Assembly: GCA_030616935.1 (NCBI GenBank)
Contig: JAUWWJ010000082.1
Span: 1-7,006 of the forward strand
Source of the DNA: Planctomycetaceae bacterium
GTDB taxonomy: Bacteria; Planctomycetota; Planctomycetia; Pirellulales; UBA1268
Length of the DNA: 7,006 nt
Reading direction: 5' to 3'
The notes beneath the pieces are model-generated. The model was not told the DNA's origin, did no database searches, and saw only the letters and a list, made by a program, of their open reading frames with translations. Of this stretch, positions 1-5,800 are shown one piece after another (the stretch's first letter is position 1; each line of letters begins with the position of its first letter). The position numbers were made by a program, and so were the translations under genes.

Positions 1-142
1 CCAATTTAAAGAACCACCCACTGATCCCGATCACTATGAACAGGCCAAACGCGCTGGCGAAATTGAGCCAGTCATTGTGGGCCCTAATCCAACACACGCA
101 CTCTTGTTGAATCATATCATTATGAATTTCCTGTGAAATTGG
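1..142 (-). pseudogene. O-antigen ligase/polymerase fragment, running off the left edge
   Basis: The minus strand from about position 84 down to 1 encodes AHNDWLNFASAFGLF followed by a hydrophobic stretch ending GWFFKL. This closely matches the GAHNDWLDLVNAFGLFGLIG segment of the intact polymerase/ligase at 2435-3733, so it belongs to the same Wzy/WaaL-like membrane family. In that family the segment lies in the C-terminal third. Here the frame opens only at a TGA (143-145), and the first ATG (113-115) is about 10 codons before the match, so several hundred upstream residues are absent. The residues before the match (QQECVCWIR) do not resemble the family. One extra G in the GGGCCC run near 79-84 would turn the junction into a family-like GLGAHNDWL, so a frameshift near there is possible. 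Position just after the amide ligase stop suggests a broken second polymerase gene. What lies left of the window is unknown. Confidence 0.6.
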
Positions 143-161
143 TCATGCGCATTCCGGCAGG

Positions 162-2135
162 TCAGAAGGTCTCCGACCACCTCCAGGTGGGTAGTTTCGC
201 ATCGCCTTGTATGAAGATTCTAAACCATTGGTCGAGAGCAGCAAGCAACAACAGTATATATCGATGATTACGTACACCTGACGCTTGCTCATCCACTAAC
301 TTGCTCAAGTATTTCCGATCAAACCAGTCAGTATTATTGAGAAGCGCCCCAAAAATCTGTTGGGCGCCAACCCCAGATGTAGATTGTTGCCAACACTGTA
401 CAAGAGGGAATCCGAATCCGTGCTTCTGTTTCTGTATTACTATTTCGTCAGGAAGGCATTCTGTTGCTGCTCGTCGAAGAATGAGTTTGGTCTCTGAGGT
501 TGGAATTGCACGGCGGATTCGCTTTAGCCAATCCCCATTGACTTTCCAGGAGCTTTCGAGCCCATAAAAATATCGAAGAAGCGGGGTGGCAAGATATGGT
601 TCATGTATTATGACGTTATGAGCAGAACACATTGCACCAACTTTTGCGAAATGTCCGCAGAGACCTGCAAGAGACGCGTCTGCGAGGATAAAGTTGTTCT
701 GAGTGTTAAACACCTGATGCTGCTGACACCTTTCGACCCATTTATGATTGTATGCTACCACACTTGTGCGTCGTAACAGGTCGGGCGAAAGAAGTCTCAC
801 CAAGTCACTTGGCGGAAGGTCCCCCCAGACAACATTGCAGTAGCTATTCAACATGCCTGAACCACACGGATCACTTACGCATGCAAGAGACTGCCATAGC
901 TGTCGTCCCAAACGTTTCCTGCGAGCATACCGCCAGAAGCCATGTCGAGCCTTTCCTTTATCCTCACTGACTTTGACAAGCCAAGTTGCCACGCTGTGTG
1001 CGGAAGGAATTCGATACAGCAGGTCATACCAAGCAGCATACTGATAATGTTGTCCCAGAAATTCCTCCGAGCCATCACCAGCAATAGCCACATCGACATG
1101 CTGTTTGAGTGTTTCGGCGATATAGAAAGTCGGAATGTAGGAATAGTCTGAGATTGGCTCCTGCATAGCCCAGATCATTTCAGGAAGTCGATCCAAACGA
1201 CCGGCAGTATCGATCCACAGCTCGAAATGGCGGGTATTGTACATCGTCGCTACCAGACGCGCATCCTTCGACTCATCAAATTCGTCCGCTTCGAATGCTG
1301 CGCTAAACGTCTTGATTGGTTCTGAGCTTAGCTTTGCTGCTGTTGCAACATTCATACTGCTATCCAGTCCACCGCTAAGAAAAACGCCAAAGTCATTGTA
1401 GCCTGATATCCGCTTCTGAACCGCTTCGAGGTGGAGACGTTTCATTTCCGCGGTATCCAAAGGATCAAGGTCTTCGCAAGAGGGGAACTTATAGGCCAAG
1501 TGCTTGGCGATGCGGCCTTTTTCAAAAACCACTGCAAAACCAGGGACTACGCGATAGACGCCTTCCAGCAATGACTTTTCGCTCGCCAGACCACCAAAAC
1601 GAAGAAGATCAACGACTGCCTGCTCATTCACTTTTGCCCGCCAACCACAACGATGAACCAGGAGGTCGAGACGGGTCGCAAAGCATAATGAAAGGCCATC
1701 CGTACAATAATACAGTCTATGGAACCCGCCTGGCCAGTTGACAGTAAGAACGGCAAGACTATTTTTCTCGTCAATAATAACGGCAGCAAACTGCCCATCA
1801 CATTCGTTGATAAAACTGTTCCTGTGCAGTACATATAAATCTGCGACCAACTGGGCATCCTCTTTCCCTTTATTGCTCAGTGGCCAAGCTTTGCCAGCAA
1901 CGGCAACGTGCAATGTACCCTCAATACAGGATGCGAGGGAGTTGTCGGTTCCCCCTCGTTTTTCACAAACAAGGCACCAATTGCTTCCACCGGCATACTC
2001 AATGTCGGGCGAATCCTGAAGTTTAGCCATCATTGAGCTCTTCGTATCATCGGTTTGCCCGCTGAAATCTACAATGCCCCATACCTGTAGACCACTGCTG
2101 CTATGGCACGACTTCGTACAATTTTTTGGTATCAT
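162..2135 (-). CDS. Asparagine-synthetase-like amide ligase lacking the glutaminase cysteine
   Basis: A cytoplasmic ATP-dependent amide-forming enzyme of the asparagine synthase (AsnB) superfamily, 657 residues from the ATG at 2135. An N-terminal class II amidotransferase-like domain starts at WGIVDFSG (residues 19-26). Trp19 sits where active glutaminases have the Cys of their MCGI start. The C-terminal synthetase domain has the PP-loop SGGLDSS (254-260), which binds ATP for AMP activation, then GDGSEEFLG (353-361, in place of the usual GDGGDELFG), and QKQKHGFGFP (568-577), matching the family's R-x-K-x-GF-x-x-P box. A GTG at 2210 would add 25 residues, but those look non-coding; the ATG at 2135 has GGAG 11 bases upstream and starts at the W-G-I fold, so I chose it. 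It overlaps the preceding short frame as ATGA. Relatives amidate sugar acids in O-antigen loci (WbpS has been proposed) or close lasso-peptide rings. With a polysaccharide setting and no visible lasso partners, sugar or precursor amidation is my preferred inference. The substrate is unknown. Confidence 0.88.
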   Translation of the reverse strand: MIPKNCTKSCHSSSGLQVWGIVDFSGQTDDTKSSMMAKLQDSPDIEYAGGSNWCLVCEKRGGTDNSLASCIEGTLHVAVAGKAWPLSNKGKEDAQLVADLYVLHRNSFINECDGQFAAVIIDEKNSLAVLTVNWPGGFHRLYYCTDGLSLCFATRLDLLVHRCGWRAKVNEQAVVDLLRFGGLASEKSLLEGVYRVVPGFAVVFEKGRIAKHLAYKFPSCEDLDPLDTAEMKRLHLEAVQKRISGYNDFGVFLSGGLDSSMNVATAAKLSSEPIKTFSAAFEADEFDESKDARLVATMYNTRHFELWIDTAGRLDRLPEMIWAMQEPISDYSYIPTFYIAETLKQHVDVAIAGDGSEEFLGQHYQYAAWYDLLYRIPSAHSVATWLVKVSEDKGKARHGFWRYARRKRLGRQLWQSLACVSDPCGSGMLNSYCNVVWGDLPPSDLVRLLSPDLLRRTSVVAYNHKWVERCQQHQVFNTQNNFILADASLAGLCGHFAKVGAMCSAHNVIIHEPYLATPLLRYFYGLESSWKVNGDWLKRIRRAIPTSETKLILRRAATECLPDEIVIQKQKHGFGFPLVQCWQQSTSGVGAQQIFGALLNNTDWFDRKYLSKLVDEQASGVRNHRYILLLLAALDQWFRIFIQGDAKLPTWRWSETF

Positions 2136-2393
2136 TTTTCTGTTGTCTCCACATAAGGTAATTCGGCCAGCTTCCGATAGCGGTGAAGTACAGCCATGAT
2201 GCTCAGGCACGTCTCATGCCCTGTTGCTGAGTTGGTGATATTCAACGGGATTTCCCATTTACATTTCACTGGAACACTCCTGCAAGCTTCAAATCTCATA
2301 ATAACCTCGGATCATCTGCTTTGCGAACGAAAGCTGACCACCTATGGGAAAGTCCTTGAAGTTGCAGGATTCAATATACATAGCATCGGGCAT
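2132..2393 (-). pseudogene. Two overlapping short frames, probable remnant of a GT-B glycosyltransferase 5' end
   Basis: Frame 1 (2393 to 2289, 34 codons) starts MPDAMYIESCNFKDFPIGGQ and continues LSFAKQMIRGYYEI. A short beta-strand, then P-x-GGQ-L-x-F and an amphipathic helix, resembles the N-terminus of GT-B (family 4 type) glycosyltransferases of polysaccharide loci. Frame 2 (2299 to 2132, 55 codons, start MRFEACRSVPVKCKWEIPLN) overlaps frame 1 by 11 bases. Its IPLNI followed by LHRYRKLAEL resembles a segment further along the same N-terminal domain. Together they look like an N-terminal domain shortened by an internal deletion with a frame change, and the rest of the enzyme is missing. 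Against decay: frame 1 has an ideal AGGAGG, frame 2 has GAGG five bases before its ATG, and frame 2 ends in an ATGA overlap with the amide ligase. Two small genes, including a peptide substrate, remain possible. The family match is from memory of the motif, not a search. Confidence 0.45.
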
Positions 2394-2398
2394 AGTAG

Positions 2399-2404
2399 CC
2401 TCCT
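2399..2404 (-). promoter_or_regulatory. Strong ribosome binding site AGGAGG
   Basis: On the minus strand AGGAGG lies five bases before the ATG at 2393, about 30 bases after the polymerase stop codon. It is the strongest Shine-Dalgarno sequence seen in the window and shows that a translated gene once began, or still begins, at 2393. Confidence 0.75.
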
Positions 2405-2434
2405 AAATAAGTTCCTGATTGGAGATCTGCTCTG

Positions 2435-3733
2435 CTATGGGTTAATGGGCCGGGCATGATGTTGCTTCCCTTCACACGTGACACGACCCGCCCAGAATCC
2501 CATTGCAGCATAGCTGAGAGCCCACGAGGGATTAAAGGATCCTCCTGTGCCGATAGATATCAAGCCCAGGATGATCACAGAAGCACACATTCCCTGGAAC
2601 AGGCCCTTTCGCCGGATGTGAAGGCACCAGGCAAGCCGCACCAGCTCAAAATACCACCAAGTGATTCCAATCAAGCCAAACAAACCAAATGCATTGACTA
2701 AATCCAGCCAGTCATTGTGAGCTCCGATAAAGCGTCCAAAACGCTGTCCCAGCAATTTCCTTATGCTTCCCATCCCTTCTCCCAATAGCTGAGCGCGAAC
2801 CGGACGGTTTACGATATGCTCCAAAGAAATCCGCCAGAAGACGTACCGACCCGAACCGCTGCCTTCAAAGGGATTGAGGTCTCTGAATCGCCTCATCAAA
2901 TCGGTGCCTGCAGTGGTATTTAGTCCGATGCCTGCCAACAAAATTAGGAAGCAAACAGAAACCATGGTTCTGCGCCAGAGCACTCGACGTTCACGACAGA
3001 TCAGATTAATAATAAAAGAGATGCACATCGCAGCGACGCCAGCAATAAGAGAGCTCCGGCGCATTGTGAAGAACAGCGATGTAAAAAGAAGTACGATAGC
3101 GGCAATCGCTGAACGGCTGTTTGAAATGAGTCTGACGAATACAGGTAAAGCTGAGAGTATCAGACAAGAGGCCACAGCGGGATTACCAGTAAAACCGGCG
3201 GTAGCATATCGGCTCTTGTATACATCGACGGTCCTGCCTGTGGTCAATCCAATCACAATAAGCATGGCCATGATGAGCACAATAACCCATGCACACGTCG
3301 TGAGCCACCTTTCGGTGCATATACCCTCCTTGGCAAGCCGGAAAGTGCTCGCGAATACCAGCACGATGAAGGTTAATTTCACTGCAAACACAATGTGCTC
3401 GTAGCGATATGGACTTGCAAACGAGGTCAGGACCACATAAGCTGCGAGGAACAATAGCGGGCGAACGAGCCTGTGTTTTAGCAGATTCAGTTCTTTTGAG
3501 AGGAGCATGGGAAAGAACATCAGGCTACAGAGTATGCCGCGAGCGGCTTGTGCGACGCTGAAACTGCCTTGTGCGACATACGCCTGCTGTGTCAGATAGT
3601 ACGCAACAGAGATGAGTGGTCCCAAGACTACAGTCAGAGTGACAGGAAGCACCTGCAACAGATGCCAATTGGGCCTGAATGTTGTGTTCCTATCTCCCTT
3701 TGGAGAGGTAACGTTTGTGGAAAGAGATGGCAT
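2435..3733 (-). CDS. O-antigen polymerase/ligase family membrane protein (Wzy/WaaL-like)
   Basis: A polytopic inner-membrane protein, 432 residues from the chosen start, with about ten or more hydrophobic segments. Proteins of this family either polymerise lipid-linked repeat units (Wzy) or transfer the chain to lipid A core or another acceptor (WaaL). A periplasmic loop after about residue 275 contains SGRYVFW (294-300) and GEGMGS (318-323), followed by GAHNDWLDL (337-345) at the start of the next membrane segment. The GR-x-x-xW, G-x-G and HN-x-WL pattern is characteristic of the Wzy_C/O-antigen ligase superfamily. The open frame reaches back to a TTG at 3793, but the ATG at 3733 has AGGA nine bases upstream while the ATG at 3742 sits too close to it, so I take 3733. 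The next genes downstream are the short frames and the amide ligase. Polymerase and ligase roles cannot be told apart from sequence. Presence next to wzx favours polymerase. Confidence 0.85.
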   Translation of the reverse strand: MPSLSTNVTSPKGDRNTTFRPNWHLLQVLPVTLTVVLGPLISVAYYLTQQAYVAQGSFSVAQAARGILCSLMFFPMLLSKELNLLKHRLVRPLLFLAAYVVLTSFASPYRYEHIVFAVKLTFIVLVFASTFRLAKEGICTERWLTTCAWVIVLIMAMLIVIGLTTGRTVDVYKSRYATAGFTGNPAVASCLILSALPVFVRLISNSRSAIAAIVLLFTSLFFTMRRSSLIAGVAAMCISFIINLICRERRVLWRRTMVSVCFLILLAGIGLNTTAGTDLMRRFRDLNPFEGSGSGRYVFWRISLEHIVNRPVRAQLLGEGMGSIRKLLGQRFGRFIGAHNDWLDLVNAFGLFGLIGITWWYFELVRLAWCLHIRRKGLFQGMCASVIILGLISIGTGGSFNPSWALSYAAMGFWAGRVTCEGKQHHARPINP

Positions 3734-3742
3734 ATCATTCAT

Positions 3743-3746
3743 TCCT
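3743..3746 (-). promoter_or_regulatory. Ribosome binding site deciding the polymerase start
   Basis: AGGA on the minus strand lies nine bases before the ATG at 3733 and directly touches the ATG at 3742, which leaves no spacer for the latter. The far upstream TTG at 3793 has only a weak purine stretch. This supports the 3733 start. Confidence 0.5.
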
Positions 3747-3860
3747 GTTGCTCGATTGATATTGTGTGGGGTTTGTGTCAATGTACCGTTCAACAGCCAC
3801 TGATTCTTCTCGAGGGCACAGCTTCCGACTCCATAATCTGAGGCGCGTCCTCAACAACTG

Positions 3861-4214
3861 TCACTTGCTGTGCCAGGCAAGCCTCACCAGCCCGTGTGGA
3901 AACATTGACCAAAAACACCACCAAAGCTTCAGCTTGAGAAAGCGATGGGTCTTACAACTCTTCAGACTGCGCCTGGCAATCCTCGACTGACCGTTCACAA
4001 TGTATCGTAATGCTGCGCTCAACTTCTTCTTGGCGACAAACTCCTCAACATCTGGAAGGAAGCGCGAAGGCACCCCCAGACTTCCCATCGCCTGTTCGAA
4101 AACGTCTGAAGCAAATACATGTGTGAACACCGTTTCGCTGCGACGGTTTTCGGCTTCCCTGTGGTATATGAATCCAACGCGCCAACTGAACGCAATGGGA
4201 TATCGAAGGGCAAA
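3861..4214 (-). pseudogene. C-terminal fragment of a family-2-like glycosyltransferase
   Basis: A minus-strand frame of 117 codons before a TGA at 3861-3863 reads [20 protein letters not shown], then [20 protein letters not shown]. Further on come GQSRIARRSLK, LKLKLWWCFWSMFPHGLVRL and a basic end. The Y-x-x-E-AENR-x-S segment resembles the acceptor-side region of GT-A family 2 transferases. The closing pattern (G-x-x-x-x-AR-x-x-L, then K-L-x-x-x-x-x-S-x-x-P) is typical of their C-termini. The N-terminal 200 or so residues, including the nucleotide-sugar binding and DXD regions, are missing. The fragment begins exactly where recognisable IS1380 transposase sequence stops, and the transposase is in a different frame, so no fusion protein results. 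I infer an ancestral transferase gene between wzx and the polymerase that lost its 5' part in an IS-associated deletion. Family assignment is by motif memory. Confidence 0.6.
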
Positions 4215-4342
4215 CCGAGGACTTCATCTAACTCTCGATACGCTAATAAACCTGCATCACTGGTTACTTTGGTCCCAAGAAATTCGACCTTCAGTTTTCG
4301 GTCAAAATCGAGCCTAAGAGCAACCTTGCGTGTTTCACCCAT
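4211..4342 (-). pseudogene. IS1380-family transposase, N-terminal 44 codons only
   Basis: From the ATG at 4342 the minus strand encodes [20 protein letters not shown] and then [20 protein letters not shown], ending VLGL. The F-x-G-x-x-x-TSDAGLL-x-YRELD-x-x-LGL pattern is characteristic of the N-terminus of IS1380-family DDE transposases. GGGAG lies six bases upstream of this ATG, so the true start is here even though the frame stays open to an ATG at 4426. Intact members have roughly 400-500 residues and carry a DDE catalytic core; none of it is present. Downstream codons in this frame (to 4019) are unlike the family and are out-of-frame glycosyltransferase DNA. Confidence 0.75.
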
Positions 4343-4456
4343 TGGATTCTCCCATATCAGATGGTCTAAACGGGCTTGAGTGGTCTCCATAGGCTCCATA
4401 CTATCAAAATAGTGTTCATTTATCACCGGCTACTTGGAAAACCCGGGTCTACACAC
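4211..4456 (-). mobile_element. IS1380-family insertion sequence remnant (left end only)
   Basis: Contains the start of an IS1380-type transposase and the non-coding leader upstream of it. The minus strand leader carries TGTAGACCCGGGTTTTCC shortly after the flippase stop, which is where the terminal inverted repeat should be. No matching inverted copy is visible in 3790-3900, and no transposase sequence follows the first 44 codons. The right end and most of the element, usually about 1.6 kb, are therefore lost. The outer boundary is approximate: the element could begin within a few bases of the flippase stop at 4460. The inner boundary at about 4211-4214 is where the reading changes to glycosyltransferase in another frame. 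Confidence 0.6.
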
Positions 4457-4459
4457 ACT

Positions 4460-5779
4460 TCATGAAGTTGCAGCGTCGCTCAGGACTAATCTCTTTTTAT
4501 GAATAAGGTAAGTTGCTCTTACTGTCATCCCAATCGAGGAAGACCAGGCCACGGCTTTAATGCTCATACGGAATGCTGCAAGAACACAAAGAATAGCCGT
4601 TATGTTCGTGATCAACTGGATGATGCGGGCCATCAGAGTATGATGAACATGGCCTGTGCCCACGAGTGCATTGTATGCCGGATTGCTAAGAACGCTCATG
4701 AATGTGCCTATTAGCATTATCCGAAAAGTCCCCGGTAGTGTATCGGTGAATTTGTCTCCAAGCCACAGTCTCAAAAGCACCGGCGCAAGGATCGCTAAAG
4801 CTGCATATGTGGGGATCCCCAAGAGAACAATCAGTTGCAGGGAACGGCGATAAAGGTCTAATATCCTCCTTCTTGCTTGCAGGATCATTTTGGTGCTGAC
4901 CCTGCTAATCTCAGGAATCATCGCTTTGTGACCCGCTGTGACCAGCCCTCTGATCTGTATACTTCCCCTGAAAGCCATCTCATAGATTGGTATGCTGGCG
5001 ACCCCCAGATAGCGAGAAAGGATTACTTTATTCATCGGGTCAAATAGCATATTGAGCAGCGAACTTCCCAGAATCGCTCCCCCAAATCGCAGGAGGCGTT
5101 CACATCGATGTATATCCAAACTGGGTATTTGGAGAATACGGATATGGATCATGCGCCGAATGCAGAGAAAGACCGCAAGGTGCGTAGTTAACTCGGCAAC
5201 CGTCCTTCCGATCAGCAAGCTCCGGATTCCACAACCCAAGCACAGTAACCCACCAGAGACACACAGATTTATAACACGGGCAAGCAATCCGCGATAATTG
5301 ACCAAATCCATCCGTCCCAAACCTGATAGAACTCCTTCAAACATCTGGCCTATGAGAACGCATATACTCAGAATGCCGATGTGGGGCAGCAGCCATAACG
5401 CTACCTGAGCATTCTCACCACTCAGTGCAAATAGTGCGATAATCTGTCTCCTAAGAGCCAGTATGACGGTTAGAACCACTGTGCCACTGACACATAGCAG
5501 AACTAAGGCCGTTGTGATGTAACGCTGTATCCCGAGAACGTCACCCCGCCCATATTCCTCCGCAACGAGCTTCATTACCGCAGAGCCTATACCAAGGTTG
5601 CCCAACTGGGCGAACGTCAACACAGTTGCCAGAACAAGCCACACACCATACTGCTCATAGCCGAGCAAGTGCAAATAGAGAGGATAGCCTATGGCCAAAA
5701 TGGCCGTACTCCCGATGGCTGCTGCCATGCCGGAAACCATGTTGATCCGAAGCTGGGAATGGAAAAGTCGCTTGAGCAT
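4460..5779 (-). CDS. wzx: Wzx-type lipid-linked oligosaccharide flippase
   Basis: An inner-membrane transporter of the MOP superfamily (polysaccharide biosynthesis/Wzx branch) that moves undecaprenyl-pyrophosphate-linked repeat units to the periplasmic face. The 439 residues are hydrophobic throughout and fit the usual 12-14 membrane helices and 400-500 residue length. The first helix region, AAIGSTAILAIGYPLYLHLL followed by GYEQYGVWLVLATVL and GNLGIGSAVMKLVAEEYGRGD, is the classic N-terminal signature. The second half has the paired repeat (FGGAILGSSLLNMLFDPMNK, then YEMAFRGSIQIRGL). The start lies 21 bases after the stop of the upstream sugar-phosphate transferase, so the two are probably co-transcribed. 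No clear ribosome binding site precedes the ATG at 5779; an internal ATG at 5740 (residue 14) is an alternative. The gene looks intact, and its stop is followed within a few bases by the IS1380 remnant. Confidence 0.88.
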   Translation of the reverse strand: MLKRLFHSQLRINMVSGMAAAIGSTAILAIGYPLYLHLLGYEQYGVWLVLATVLTFAQLGNLGIGSAVMKLVAEEYGRGDVLGIQRYITTALVLLCVSGTVVLTVILALRRQIIALFALSGENAQVALWLLPHIGILSICVLIGQMFEGVLSGLGRMDLVNYRGLLARVINLCVSGGLLCLGCGIRSLLIGRTVAELTTHLAVFLCIRRMIHIRILQIPSLDIHRCERLLRFGGAILGSSLLNMLFDPMNKVILSRYLGVASIPIYEMAFRGSIQIRGLVTAGHKAMIPEISRVSTKMILQARRRILDLYRRSLQLIVLLGIPTYAALAILAPVLLRLWLGDKFTDTLPGTFRIMLIGTFMSVLSNPAYNALVGTGHVHHTLMARIIQLITNITAILCVLAAFRMSIKAVAWSSSIGMTVRATYLIHKKRLVLSDAATS

Positions 5780-5800
5780 GATTCTTGAATCCAGACGGTT

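Noticed and set aside
2135..2210. Upstream GTG start for the amide ligase adding 25 residues.
   Set aside because: The extra residues precede the fold start, look like an out-of-frame reading of the short frame there, and lack a good ribosome binding site.
162..2393. A complete lasso-peptide cluster around the cyclase-like ligase.
   Set aside because: No PqqD-like recognition protein and no transglutaminase-like protease are visible. The 34-residue frame has no Gly-1 core with Asp/Glu at position 7-9 after a leader with a penultimate Thr.
2874..3404. Plus-strand open frame of 176 codons.
   Set aside because: It lies fully antisense to the membrane helices of the polymerase/ligase gene, whose composition tends to give long antisense frames, and its peptide shows no recognisable family pattern.
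3740..3785. TTGACA on the minus strand (3776-3781) as a promoter for the polymerase.
   Set aside because: No acceptable -10 hexamer lies at 16-18 bases; the best AT-rich match is at about 14 bases, so it is not a convincing promoter.
4019..4426. A single 135-residue protein from the long frame across the IS remnant.
   Set aside because: Only codons from 4342 to about 4211 match the transposase. The first 28 codons precede the real start, and the rest is glycosyltransferase DNA read in the wrong frame.
4457..4468. Perfect 12-base palindrome ACTTCATGAAGT over the flippase stop codon.
   Set aside because: It is too short and has no loop or T-run, so it is not a terminator. It may simply be chance or part of the IS target, and no partner copy is seen.
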